The translations under genes were made by a program, and so were the position numbers. From NCBI GenBank assembly GCA_011800805.1, contig MPNW01000072.1, forward strand, positions 111,471 to 175,470: a stretch of 64,000 nucleotides of DNA, given 5' to 3'. Below the pieces are notes generated by a model. The model did no database searches. It was not told the origin of the DNA and saw nothing but the letters and a program-made list of their open reading frames with translations. Below, piece after piece: positions 23,566 to 34,900 of the stretch; within the stretch, counting starts at the first letter, position 1; every line of letters starts with the position of its first letter. Source of the stretch: Hirudo medicinalis (Eukaryota; Annelida; Clitellata; Hirudinida; Hirudinidae).

Positions 23566-25260
23566 TCAACAGGAACATGACCGCCTGCTTTCATTTGCTT
23601 TGTTCAAGGCAACGGAAGATTCAAGATCATTTTTCTTGGTCATCATTGGCAAGCAGGACTCAAAAAGAGACTCGAAGACCTTTTCAACGCAGTCTCCAGT
23701 GAGACTAGATGTTTCAAAGTACATGGACACTTTGTTCAATCCATCGTTCAATTCCTCGGCCAATTTGGTTCCTTCCTCTCTGAACGTGGACTTCAACTTG
23801 CTGTCACTGGTCACGAGATCTGATTTCATACCAACAACCGCACATCGTCGCCCATCGAGGTGTCACCCAGAAGAGGCACAAATTCTTTCCTGAATTTTAT
23901 AAATAAATTTTTATTTAAATTTCTGAATAACAATTTGCATCCTAAGAATATAAGTGATTTGATAGCAAACTGACCTCAATGAATAAAAACTCTTTTCATT
24001 GGTCAGATCAAACGCCATGACAACAGCTCCTGCCCCCCTGCAATAATATCGACTCAACCCTCTGAATCTTTCCTCGCCTGAGGTGTCCTACATTTTGACA
24101 ATTCAAACAATCATATGATAGCCAATTAGATGAAGTTTCTCTAAATAGTCCGAGGCAGTGAATTATCACATGAGATGAGTAAGTAAGTTTATTTATCTAG
24201 CGCCATAAGCGTGAGCGTCAGGGGCACTTAGACCATTTATATAGCGCCGGCTCCCAGGGGCGCTTTGTGGTGGTGCAAGCTGGGTTTCGAAAACGACATG
24301 TAACGACTGTTGCTTTTACCGTCGTTCGCAGGAACACTAACCTCTGAGCTAATCATAGACATAAACAAATTAAATTCATTGTGTCAAAGAATATGTCAAT
24401 GAGTGATGCATTCACTATTTCCTTTTGATTTATTTCACTGAATCAACATTCACAAAATTGTTTTGAAATAAAAATTACAAGAAAAGTGTAATCCTTGTCA
24501 AGGATAAAATAATTTCTTGTTAATTACAATAATCTAACAAAGTTGTTTAATCAAAATCATTTGAGTTGCTGTTTGTTGCAACCTAAAGCATTCAAATAAG
24601 AACCTACAACTCCATTAAGGCATTTATCATCTTTGATTTTTTTTATCTTCAACAAAATCATTTTAGTGATTTGATTGTTAGCAGATCATATATCACTGGA
24701 TTTCTTTCTTTCTATCCTTATATTACTTGAAATTATATTACATTCTCAAGAAATTTCCAATAACTTACTCTTAAATCATTATCATCACAATTGTCATTAT
24801 TTTACTGCCTGAGCAATAAATAAGGAAGAACTACATTACATTTTAAAATTTTTAAACTTTTGTTTTTTTTTCAAATCCAATGCTAACCCAGATAGCTATT
24901 TTATGAGCACCCCAGACCTTCAACAGGAAAGATGCACCTAGAGTCTGCAAACAACAACACAAATTCAAATTAATTTTGTATGACAGTTGAGCAGATAAAA
25001 ATTAAGCAAATGTCTAAGACTCACATTTGGTTTTTCAGTATAAGTTCCAGAAATATATCTGTTGACAAATGAGGTTTTACCCACTGACACATCCCCAAGC
25101 AGGATGACCTTTAGATCTCTAAAAATATTAGCTAATTAATAAATACAAATCAATACTAACAGGATGGATAAATCTAACATGTTTTATTTTGCACAACATT
25201 CTGTAATTTTCAAGTTACTTACATGGGGGCCTGAGATTGGCTTTTATGCTCAAGTTCCAT
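23566..25260 (-). CDS. rab20: RAB20-like small GTPase (with apparent frameshift)
   Basis: Five exons: 25223..25260, 25025..25118, 24888..24944, 23975..24087, 23566..23889. G1 is GDVSVGKTS, G3 WDTSGEERF, G4 would be MKSD (usually NKxD) and G5 ETSSLTG; the end SRRSCSC is a double-Cys geranylgeranylation site. The segment TLGASFLLKVW followed by YCRGAGAVVMAFD resembles RAB20, an endosome/phagosome Rab, more than other Rabs. In the last exon the frame entering from exon 4 reads KEFVPLLGDTSMGDD and then meets a stop, while CAVVGMKSDL continues one frame over. The switch lies at about 23833-23852 and I see no splice site that would repair it. It could be a sequencing/assembly error or a damaged allele; otherwise the gene looks well preserved. 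Confidence 0.8.
24234..24337 (+). repeat. Dispersed ~100-bp repeat, copy E
   Basis: Full-length sense copy in a RAB20 intron (CATTTATATAGCGCCGG start, GTGGTGGTGCAAGCTGGG centre, CAGGAACACT end). A partial extra copy of the start (tatctagcgcc) precedes it at about 24195. Confidence 0.75.
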
Positions 25261-26099
25261 TGGTGGACATTGGCTGGAAACTGATTTTGATCAAATCTTG
25301 AGACTCAATAAACATTTAAGACAAAAAAAAATTAATGCTTCATGTCATAAATATAGAAGCAATGCTTAAGGTTTACATATTATTTCGCATGCTAAATAGC
25401 TCGCAATATCTTTTATGATATCATATCATAGATACGTGGTCTAAAATTAAGCTCTTGGAATAAACTTCAAAGAATTACGAATATCAGCAGGATGTCAGTG
25501 AAGTATCGTTACAAAGTTGAGTTATGAAATATAAATTATCCAAAATTACTACTGCTGGAATCACTTGATATTAATCTTCGCGTATCATTTCCATAGGTTA
25601 TTTTATTAAAAACAAGAATAGCAGATCGCAATGAAGCATACTTAGGTTTAATTCTTACATAATTTTAAATATGGACTATAACTGATATTAATCACCTTTA
25701 AACAGTTATTTAGCCATTGAGCGTAATCAAAAGTAAAGACAAATGCCACCTCTTTATTTTAAGAAGCAATTCTAGCTCGAATCTTTGGATAAGAGACCCG
25801 GCCAATCAAGGAAGGTCATGAATATTAATGAGCTAAACTAACTCAAATATATAAATATCTCTGATATTTTAATTTCCTTTGGTTAAAATTTTTAAATTCT
25901 TAAAGTTTAATTTCATCCTTTTGATTTTGATATGCACTGGTGACTTGCTACAATGTCACGATCCCATGTACTAACGCTTTAAGCCTCTGAGAAACTATGA
26001 ATGTCCGCTTGCAAAAATAGGCTTAATAACACGGGAAAGCAATTCGAATTCAATCCAAGGCCAATTATTTTATCCAGATCAGGTTTTTTCAATATTTAA
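25261..26099. other. RAB20 upstream region, no gene recognised
   Basis: AT-rich spacer between the RAB20 start codon and the 3' end of a retroelement remnant. No coding or RNA feature supported. Confidence 0.45.
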
Positions 26100-27560
26100 G
26101 ACGATTTGCCTAAATTGACACGATCCTACATTCAAAAAGTCAAAAATCCTACAATTTCTGATGCGATGGTTTCATTTGCCGCGGGAAAACGAATCCATGG
26201 TTCTATAATTTCATGTATTGGAAAAAGGAATCTTCTATTGCGAACGAATTCTTGGCCATCATCTGCCACTGTACCTCTTGAAACCCTCATTGGACTTTAT
26301 TTTTCCTTTCCTCCATCCATTGTCAACCCTAAATCTCACGTTACTTCCACGGCAAAGAGTTTGTAGTGACAGCTCATTCCTACCATCGCGCAAGGCCTCT
26401 ATATAAACAATTTGATTTTGAATCTCTTTTTCTCTAATCTTTGTTATCTTGCAGCTCGGTTGCCGGTCCCGGCATACTATGGCCGAACCTCTCCTAGTTC
26501 TTACAATAGTCATTACTACAATAAAATTAATTCTCATAACTTTGTTCTTCCGTTCGATAAATTAATTTCTCGTCGAAAAGAATGGAGCTACACAGCTCGA
26601 TGTTGCGATGGGTTATTTTCTGTCTTCTCTTTAACTGGAAAATAAACATAATTGCGTTGTAGTTTTTTCATTTTGTCGATGTCTTGATGTGCAGCATGTA
26701 GCATGACGCTTACTGACTGGAGGTATCACGCGGTTGTTCATCAAAACCAATCTGCAATCTCCGAAAGGTTTAACATCCTTGACAGCTTCAGCTTCAGTAT
26801 GTGGCCATCCATCTCGAGTATAGCCGATGACTTGCACTAGTTGTGAGTCTTTCAATATTCCTTGAGCAACATCTTCATGCCTATTGGGTGGAATGCTGAG
26901 GGTCTTTGTGACAGTCATTGTGATCACTTTGTGATCAGCCATTGCCATTTCTGACTCGGATTTATAGAACACGTTGGTATGGGGGACTCTAGAAGGAGTA
27001 TCAGGAATGTATAAGTCTGAAGATGGCGACAAGTATATGTCACAATCATTGTCGATTGCTTGACAATTGCTCTGGATCGATTCAAATATGAATCAACTTT
27101 TACCATGTTGTCTAGAGCAATATCGTCTCACCCAACATCCGCTGCTTGACAGTTTGGTACGAATAGTTTTGTACGGACTTGCCTCGAACCATGTTAAGAG
27201 TTTGATCACGGAATTCGCAATTCCTGCCGGCCCACTTGACATGCTCCATGAAGTCCCACGTGGATTACTTAGTGTTCCTGACAATCTGATAGAAGTTGTG
27301 CCTTTCCACCAGGATTTGATGCCTGGGGGCAAATCTTGACAAGATTATCTTCCTCCTTGTCAAAATCCATGTGATACTAGATGGACACCGCTGCTGATTC
27401 CAGAGCTTGCAGGAGAAGACAAATTTTTTTGTCTTCCGGAAGCTGATCATCATTTTGGGGTCTGTAAAAGGTGTCATATCCGTTCTTCAACATCTCCACG
27501 AGAGATTGGGCGAATTCCATTCAAGCGGAGATGGTGGTGGCAGGATATAAGACAATGAGT
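26100..27560 (-). mobile_element. Degenerate, internally deleted Ty3/gypsy retrotransposon
   Basis: Minus-strand fragments appear in the order gag to end of pol. About 27080-27560 gives gag-like pieces in shifting frames (QLPEDKKICLLLQALES; later TWDFMEHVKWAGRNCEF). The frame 26631..27032 has the RNase H end/integrase leader (SDLYIPDTPSRVP) and the pre-integrase segment ending NNRVIPPVSKRHA. About 26100-26540 has the integrase C-terminal part (FRVDNGWRKGKI, then VRNRRFLFP). Protease, reverse transcriptase, most of RNase H and the catalytic integrase core are absent, and several stops and frameshifts break what remains. No LTRs recognised. It is a dead copy. Confidence 0.7.
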
Positions 27561-29049
27561 TGAAAAATGCCTGTCTTGAAATTCGACAGGGTTGTCATCT
27601 GCGCCATGTCATGTATCGTGATTTATTGATCACAAATGATTTGAAATGATAATATTAATTCATTGATTAAAAGTAAATTAATTATTAAATAACTTTAATA
27701 ATAATGAAATCAATTACTTCGTATAGTCCTTTCACTTTTTTGCCGAAAATATGATAGAATATTTGATGATGTTAAGTGGAAACGATGTCGATGAGGTTTT
27801 TTTCTAAAATTTCATTGATAAATGTACATTAATGCTCCGATAAAAGGAAGCATGTGAAAGGTTACTTATTTGTATGCGACGATGGAAAGGTTCTGTATTG
27901 TCGCAAGAACGCCATATTGATACTTTCATAAATTTTGATCATTTGGTTGTGATAGTAGCTTGTTTCAGTTCACTAAAAATCAGTTTGTTAAAATGAAGTG
28001 TAATAACATTTGTCGTTCTAAACATCTTTCGGTTTGATCAAAATAGGATTATTGAGAGTTGTCTGTACTTTTTATAAGACTTTACGATGTTGTTCAACAT
28101 TTTCATCGAATTGCCCAAACCATTCGATGGGTAATGAGGTAGCTGCTAGTAAGTGGTTAAAATACTTGATTACGATTCTTAAAAGAAAATAACACATGAC
28201 ACACAAGACATTATTAAGACATGAATTTATTTTTGACATGTTGCTAAGAGTAGTCCAACCTTTTGACAAATTCTTCGGTTATAGGAAGAGGAAGTGAAGC
28301 AGTACTCTAAAATTAATTCTACAAGACTTTAGTTAATTTTTTAATTAGTTAAATTAGCATTCAGTTAATGCGGCTAAAGAATTTTAAAACACAAACAATA
28401 TTAGGATTCAGAAGTCAAAATTAAAATCCATTATATTCATTTCAAAATATCCCATTAAAAAGTCCTGACATTAAAAGGATGCTGGTATAATAGCCATTTG
28501 CTAAGAGTTATGTAAAACTAGCATTGTTGACATCAGTTTGGATTGGTTTCCATCCAGAGAGATTCATTTGCGAGTCTCATGTAATCACCAAATAAGAAAG
28601 GTATGTTTAGAGATTTAACGAGATTTGTATACAAATTGAATTAAAAATTTGAATTTTTACCCAAATTTTTTTTATTAATTTTTAAATGTCCATAGTTCGC
28701 ATCTCATAACAATATCCGCAACAGTGCAGCAATTTCACAAACATCAAGAGTGAATGAATGTTTATGAATTGTAATTTAAAAACACAAACTTATGAACAAA
28801 TGCAGAAATTAATTCACTTTTTATAAACGCTTTGACAGTTGAAAGTTGTTGTGGGGTATTGCTTAAAACGAAATTTCAGCTATTCATTAGATCAAATTAA
28901 TTATCAAAATTGACGTGCGTTCAAAATATCAATCGCAAAGCAAGTGTTAATAGCAGAAGAACGAGCGTGGAATAAATCAAAATTCTACTTGTAAAGCCGT
29001 CAATCGTCAATAAATGCTAAATTAACTTGTAAATCAGCATCGCTAGTCA
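27561..29049. other. Intergenic, no gene recognised
   Basis: AT-rich unique sequence. A minus-strand frame at 28072..28269 ends ENVEQHRKVL, which faintly resembles reverse transcriptase, but it lies on the wrong side of the gypsy remnant to belong to it. Confidence 0.4.
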
Positions 29050-29200
29050 TTACAAATCACCATTGCCCTGTTTTGGATCAGCGAAACACTTCTCACAGTG
29101 GGGGCTATGTATTTCATCCATGTGACGACAGAGTTCAGATTTTCTGATGTAGTGATCGGTTTATGAGTGCATAGGCAACATTTCCACCGGTATATATACC
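29050..29200 (-). pseudogene. Possible decayed C2H2 zinc-finger fragment
   Basis: On the minus strand one frame gives WKCCLCTHKPI and the next frame gives YIRKSELCRHMDEIH then HCEKCFADPKQGNGDL and a stop. Together they would form Cys-x2-Cys ... His-x4-His of a C2H2 finger, but a single-base shift separates the Cys and His halves. It may be a zinc-finger gene or transposase relic. Confidence 0.3.
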
Positions 29201-29530
29201 TCGCAGATATCCCATGAAAATTGAACAATTACCTAAATCAACCTTACAAATAAACGAAAGTGATTGCTATTTACAACAATAAAATAATAATGCAATAATA
29301 ATTAATAACAATAACAATGACAACCATTAATAACGGTAATGATAATAATAATAATAATAATATCTCAAATGACATCATTAAAGTAACGTAAAAAATAATT
29401 TTGTTTATTAATTAATGCAGGTTATAGTTAATATTAATAATTAAACTCGTGAACTTCAAATTGAGACAATGAATGAATCAATAGCCAACACAGGCATGAA
29501 ACTTCAGCTCGTGCATGTTTAACGAATGCA

Positions 29531-29969
29531 TCATCGTGTGATTCCACAGCAGAAGAACTTCTCGCGAGCTGCTAAGGGCGGTGCTGGTTCGACGAAGTCC
29601 TCCTGTAAAATAATTTGTATGCTTATGTTAACAAGATGATTTATTGCTCATAACGAAATCTCAGCCATTCATTACAATTCAATATAATTACGTTACGAAA
29701 TTCAAATTTAATTCAAAATTTTTCAACTACATATAACATACAGGTTAGTTCATGCTCATATTGATGTTGCTCTTCTACAGAATGTTAATATCAGAGGAAT
29801 CAGTACCAACAGTAGATTGAGAAACGCCAGTTAATAAACCCTGGCTATTATTTGTATTTTTGGACATACCGAAGCATAGATCCAGGTAGTGACTTTGGTA
29901 ACTCACATCTTTTCTTTTTCGCTTGTCGCTGCTGGCATCCACTAGGCCGTTTTGATTTCTGTTGTCCAT
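29531..29969 (-). CDS. Candidate 44-residue two-exon protein
   Basis: Exon 1 (29907..29969) starts at an ATG and encodes 21 residues ending DKRKRKD before a gtgagt donor. Exon 2 (29531..29602) follows acceptor tattttacag in the same phase and encodes EDFVEPAPPLAAREKFFCCG plus three residues and a stop. The ending resembles the C-terminal segment of heterotrimeric G-protein gamma subunits (Pro-rich then REKKFFC). However, it does not end in a CaaX box, and the gamma helix is missing, so exon 1 may be wrong. Both splice sites are good; the function is unknown. Confidence 0.35.
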
Positions 29970-30918
29970 GAGGCATGTTAAAATATTCTTGAATAATAAA
30001 AATTAATGCTATCATTCGTAAATTGTTGAATGTAATTATTTGAATGCCAAGAACGAAATAGAATTAAAAATTATCCATTTAAAACATGTATGTGTCATTA
30101 TTATTATAAATTAAAGAATTAACTTATGATCAACTCACTTTTTAAACTTAAACCTGTCGTTGGTTATCTTTTATGAATTTTATGCGCTATTTTAATTCAT
30201 TTTAAAAAAGATTAGCGAAAAAAGATTTAGTAAATTCAAAATTTAAGTTTGAAAAAAAAGTTTTCTGTAAACGTCTGGGATTTCCGGAAACCACGTGACA
30301 CCAAGCGTCAAACGCATTTGGGTGTGTTGTAAAATTTAATTTTGTCAACTTGTATCATAAATTGGTGTTGTGACAGTGTTTTACGGCTAATTTAGTTTTA
30401 TTTGTATTTCAATTTATAATTTTAATTTATTTTAAATTTTAATAAATAACGTAAAATTAAATTAATGTATTTTAACCTGGCCTTACATCGGAATATTAAC
30501 AATCAACAAATATAAATTTTCACATTGGAGAAAATGTGAAATATTTAATATTAAAAAAAATAAAAATTATAAGAAATTTGTATTCAAATATACATCTTTT
30601 TATCACATTACAGTTATCATATTAATTTAATTACATATTTATATTAATTTGCAACTAATTGTCATTATTTGCCAGCGTAAATATTTTTAGTTTATTATAA
30701 AAGCACCGAAATTGCAACAAGCAAATCGCTCCTAGAAGTTCTGACTCATCCTCACATGAACACCAAATGCTTGTATGGTGGCATCCTGTGCCTGCGGCTC
30801 ATGTGTTTAACTATCATCGGTTCGCTTATTTTATTAACGCCTACATCAAAATCTCCTGACATTGTGGCGTTGATTTTACTTAGCTCTTACACAACTACAA
30901 CATTATAAGATATAAATC
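29970..30918. other. Intergenic, AT-rich, no gene recognised
   Basis: Very AT-rich spacer. A CACGTGAC E-box occurs at about 30293 with nothing around it that I can interpret. Confidence 0.4.
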
Positions 30919-31008
30919 TGGTGTCACCCATTAAAATGGTGTCACCCACTAAATGGTGTCACCAAGGGTGCGGCCCGCACCCCACACACACCCCTAGTGA
31001 CGCCACTG
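30919..31008 (-). mobile_element. hAT-like transposon end with internal triplicated motif
   Basis: The segment contains GGTGTCACC three times at 18-21 bp spacing, a GC-rich block, and ends CCCCTAGTGACGCCACTG. That end is the inverse of the CAGTGGCGT... end seen at 1143. Subterminal repeats next to a terminal inverted repeat are typical of hAT elements. The opposite end and a transposase were not found. Confidence 0.45.
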
Positions 31009-31199
31009 CTCTGAGGGGCTTAAAATTGTAAAATTTGAATATTTTTTTTCAATTTCACTTAATAAAAATGTACGTTAAAAAATCTAAAGTTAAACTTTCC
31101 GTTTAAAATTAATTTTTGTTTGCATAAAAAATGTGTATCTATTCTGTTCAATATAATTAACAAAAGTTTGAAAAAGTTCCAAATATTTTGTTGTATTAG

Positions 31200-31499
31200 T
31201 GCTTCATTGCTTGCCGTTATTAGAAAATGTTGTCGACAAGTTTTGCACTTTAAAACATTGTGTACATCTTTCACTGCCAACTCTTAGCGATTCATCTAAA
31301 CATTTTCCCAAAAATGTGAACAATTCCTTTGTTGAATTTTTAATCTCTTTGACCTTAGAACTTCCTGGCAGCGACTTTACTAGTGAAGTCTTTTCTCAGC
31401 TGGATGCAGACTAGTTCTAAAACCTATCGGACGATATTCTTCATATTCCAAATCCTTGTACTTGCTAATTAATTCAGCTTCTTTAGGCGCGATATTCAT
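31200..31499 (-). pseudogene. Decayed ORF of unknown family
   Basis: The minus strand reads from an ATG at 31499 (MNIAPKEAELISKYKDLEYE and on to TSLHPAEK) and then, one base shifted within a short A run near 31391, continues SLVKSLPGSSKVKEIKNSTK and about 45 more codons including CTQCFKVQNLSTTF. One extra A would join the two. Composition is protein-like on both sides; no family recognised. Confidence 0.25.
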
Positions 31500-31971
31500 C
31501 AACAAAAATCTTTAAAATGAATTAGTCCAGTCCATGAAGAGGCTCCAGAAGATCAGCCAGAAACCAGACATCCCTGACGAGCAGACCTTTTAATCACTAG
31601 TAAGTAAAACTTAGTAAAATTTTGTCAAATACCACTTTAATTGAACTGAATTTTCTCGTTATGAATTTTGTATAGATAAAATTGAAATTGCTTTCAATTG
31701 CAATCATGATACTGTATTCCATTAGTCTGCTAGATATGTTATTTTATCTACTAAGCTATTTTGTCTGGATTGGTTTTTCAAACAGTCACCTTAAAATCAT
31801 TATAAATTAATGTTAAGTCAGGTTAAGTTATCTATGCATGCCACACAGCCGTTTTTGTATCCATGTAAACTCGATCATCTGCATGTAGAGATTCGTAATT
31901 GCTTCGCAAGTTTCGCTTAATTTTCGCATGTGCATGTAGTTTCTCATTAGTTTTTAGATGCATTTACTGTC

Positions 31972-34900
31972 ATGGGCAAGAGTTCTAAAAGATATCAACT
32001 GCTCAAAAATGAAATAAAAGGCTCCTTAGTAACTGTTAATAGAGTCAGTTCGAAGCGATGCTGGTGTTGTTCACACGAGAGATGTCGCTGGACAATATCA
32101 ACAATGTTATTAATAGCAGTATTTTATTTATTTTCAATTTCTTTGACATTTTTCAACCAACGCTTCATCCAGGTTAGATATTTTGCATGACTTTTGAGAT
32201 TAGATTTTCAATATGTTACATGTGTAAAATTTAATTTTACGCTTTGATAAAGTTTAAAATGTTAATTTTTCTAATAAAAATTCTAATAAATAGAGTTGTG
32301 CTGATCAGCAGCTGGTAAAATGCATTAACTTCCAGTATTTCAGGTTTCCTCTCTCTATAACCATGACACACTTAATAACAAAATTTAGTGTAGCTGCAGT
32401 TGTTCGGTGGGTTTTGTATTGTAAAACAAACAGGGAGCGAGTGACACTTGGATGGAAGGAATATATCAAGAGGGTGGCACCACCGGGTCAGTCATGATAT
32501 GTGTTTTCAATAAGTTCCTAACATCATCAATGATTTACCAGGCATCACAAGTTCCCTTGATATTGGTCTCTCTAATTGGAGCTTTGAATACATCACCATC
32601 AGCCTGTGAGAATTTTCATTTCAACAAATAGAGTGGTCGATCCAAATCAAATGTATTTAATTAGATACACGATGACCAAAACAACCTGCATCATTTTCAT
32701 CCTCATGTTTTCGATACTCTTCCGACTCGAGAAGTTTGTAAGTTTAGTTATTTCATTTATTTATTAGTTATTTCATCTATTTATAGGTTGCAGATGATTT
32801 ACTGAGATTGCATGTTCTCACTACTTCATGATTTGTTTCAGAGATGTTCCCTCATCATCATCATTTTATTCATCGCAACGGGTCTTTTCATGTTTACGTT
32901 TGAACTGACTCAGTTCAACCTTGTGGGATTCCTTCTGGTGCTGTCTGCTTCGTTCATCAGTGGACTGAGGTGGACATTGAATCAAATTGTCCTACAAAGG
33001 GAAGACATTGGTTGGATTTTTGTTAATAATAATCTGCTCATGTTTTTCTTTTAATTGCTTGCTTCTTACTTAAGGCTTATTTAAAATTATAAGAAAATGT
33101 AAACCTTCATTCATAACTGATTAATTAATTATGAATAAATTGTGTAATTAAGTGTGAATAACATTTTAGATAAGATGCTAAGACAATGAGTTTCCTATCC
33201 ATTGTATAGGAATGAGGGATCTCTTTATATTTGCGATAACACGATATTTCAAGTTATTTTGATTTTGATCATATTCTTAAGAATACATGCATTTTTACTT
33301 TGAACAAGGCTGGATGAAAATTAAATGTTTTTATCACAATAAATGTTATTAATCAAAAGCATTTGAAGTTTACATTTCTATAATAATTAGCTATTTTAAT
33401 TTGGAGCAAATAAGAACATTAATTTGAGGATATTCATTGAAGGCATAAAAATAAGTTGCTTTAACTTGTCAGGTCTGACGAATCCTATCGACATGATGTA
33501 TCACATCCAACCATGGATGATCCTTTCACTTTTGCCACTCTCCTCTGGTTTTGAAGGTACAGTGTCTTGTTTGTTTATCTTTTTATTCAGAAATTCTTTC
33601 TGAAACACTATTACATTGAAAGACAATTTTCTAATTGTATTTTGAATCTATAAAGTCGTTCAAATGTCAGATGATATGGTTTACGGATTATAAGCAGCTG
33701 TTGTCGTTAATGCAAAAAAGACTCGTTGCTATTGATTCTCTATTGATTAGTTGCCTGTTGTAGCAATGAAGTTGGCTGTGAGTGAGCAGGCCTTTGGTTA
33801 TCAAGATGGTGGTCAGTTGGTTAAGAACATGCTCATTCTCATGTTTGGGGCCTTCCTTGCATTCTTCCTCGAGTTTTCAGAGTTCATGGTGGTGTCTCAT
33901 TCATCGGGACTCACGCTGTCTATAGCTGGCATATTTAAGGTGATTTGCTCTCAATGTTAATGCACAATTAATTTCTCTTGACATTTTATCAACTTTCAAT
34001 TTCCTTGCAAAAGATGGGCTAGTTTTGTTTTTTATAAAATTAAATTGTTTTGAACATCTACATTAATTATTTTATTTATTTATCAAAAAACATTTGCAGG
34101 GAGAAATTACTAACAAGTTGTTTTGTATAACTGTTTCATTTTTAATGGTAGAAGATTTGTGATGGATCAATATGATAATTTCTATTATTATAATAATATG
34201 ATGTGATCGTATTACTAATGACTAATTAGTAATAATAATGGTGGACCAGTACAGTCATTGGCCCTCTTAATAACCAATCAGTTCATCAAATGAGTAACTA
34301 TAACATTTGTTGATACAATCCATATTTGATATGAAATCCATGCTAAAGAAATTGAAGAGCATGGCACTTGACATTTGCTCACATCACCAGTCTCAGCAAC
34401 ACTAAAACTATTCTTGAGATGATATTTTTATTTTAAGCTTTAAATGATTGTTTAATGTCTTTGTTCTCAAATTATTAAAAGAAATCTTTGAGCATAAATG
34501 CAGGCGATACAGTCAGGACGGAAAGCATGAGGACACCCCATTATTTCTTGATAACTTGCTAAACGAAATGTGGGAAATTTTAGTATGTTATGTAATTATA
34601 TATTTGTGATTATCTCTTAAATTTTCATCAAGATATTTTCGCGCATTAATTTAAAAATTCAGAAAACGTTATTTTGAAGCGTCCAATAACCATGAGAGAC
34701 ACTTTCAAAACTCATCGCAAATGACTAAAGTCTCGTAAAGTAAAATGTAAAGTAAATGTCTTCGTCAACTTGGAGGTATGGATCGGGGCATTATCTTGCT
34801 GGAAAATAAATTTTTTTCCATAATAAGCTTCCCCAAAAGCAGGAGATGATCTTCTGACACTTTGATGTGATCTGCTGATGACTCTCTCCCATGCAGAAAG

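Noticed and set aside
28072..28269. Reverse-transcriptase-like ending ENVEQHRKVL
   Set aside because: Match is about ten residues, has no DD motif nearby and lies upstream of gag of the adjacent gypsy remnant.
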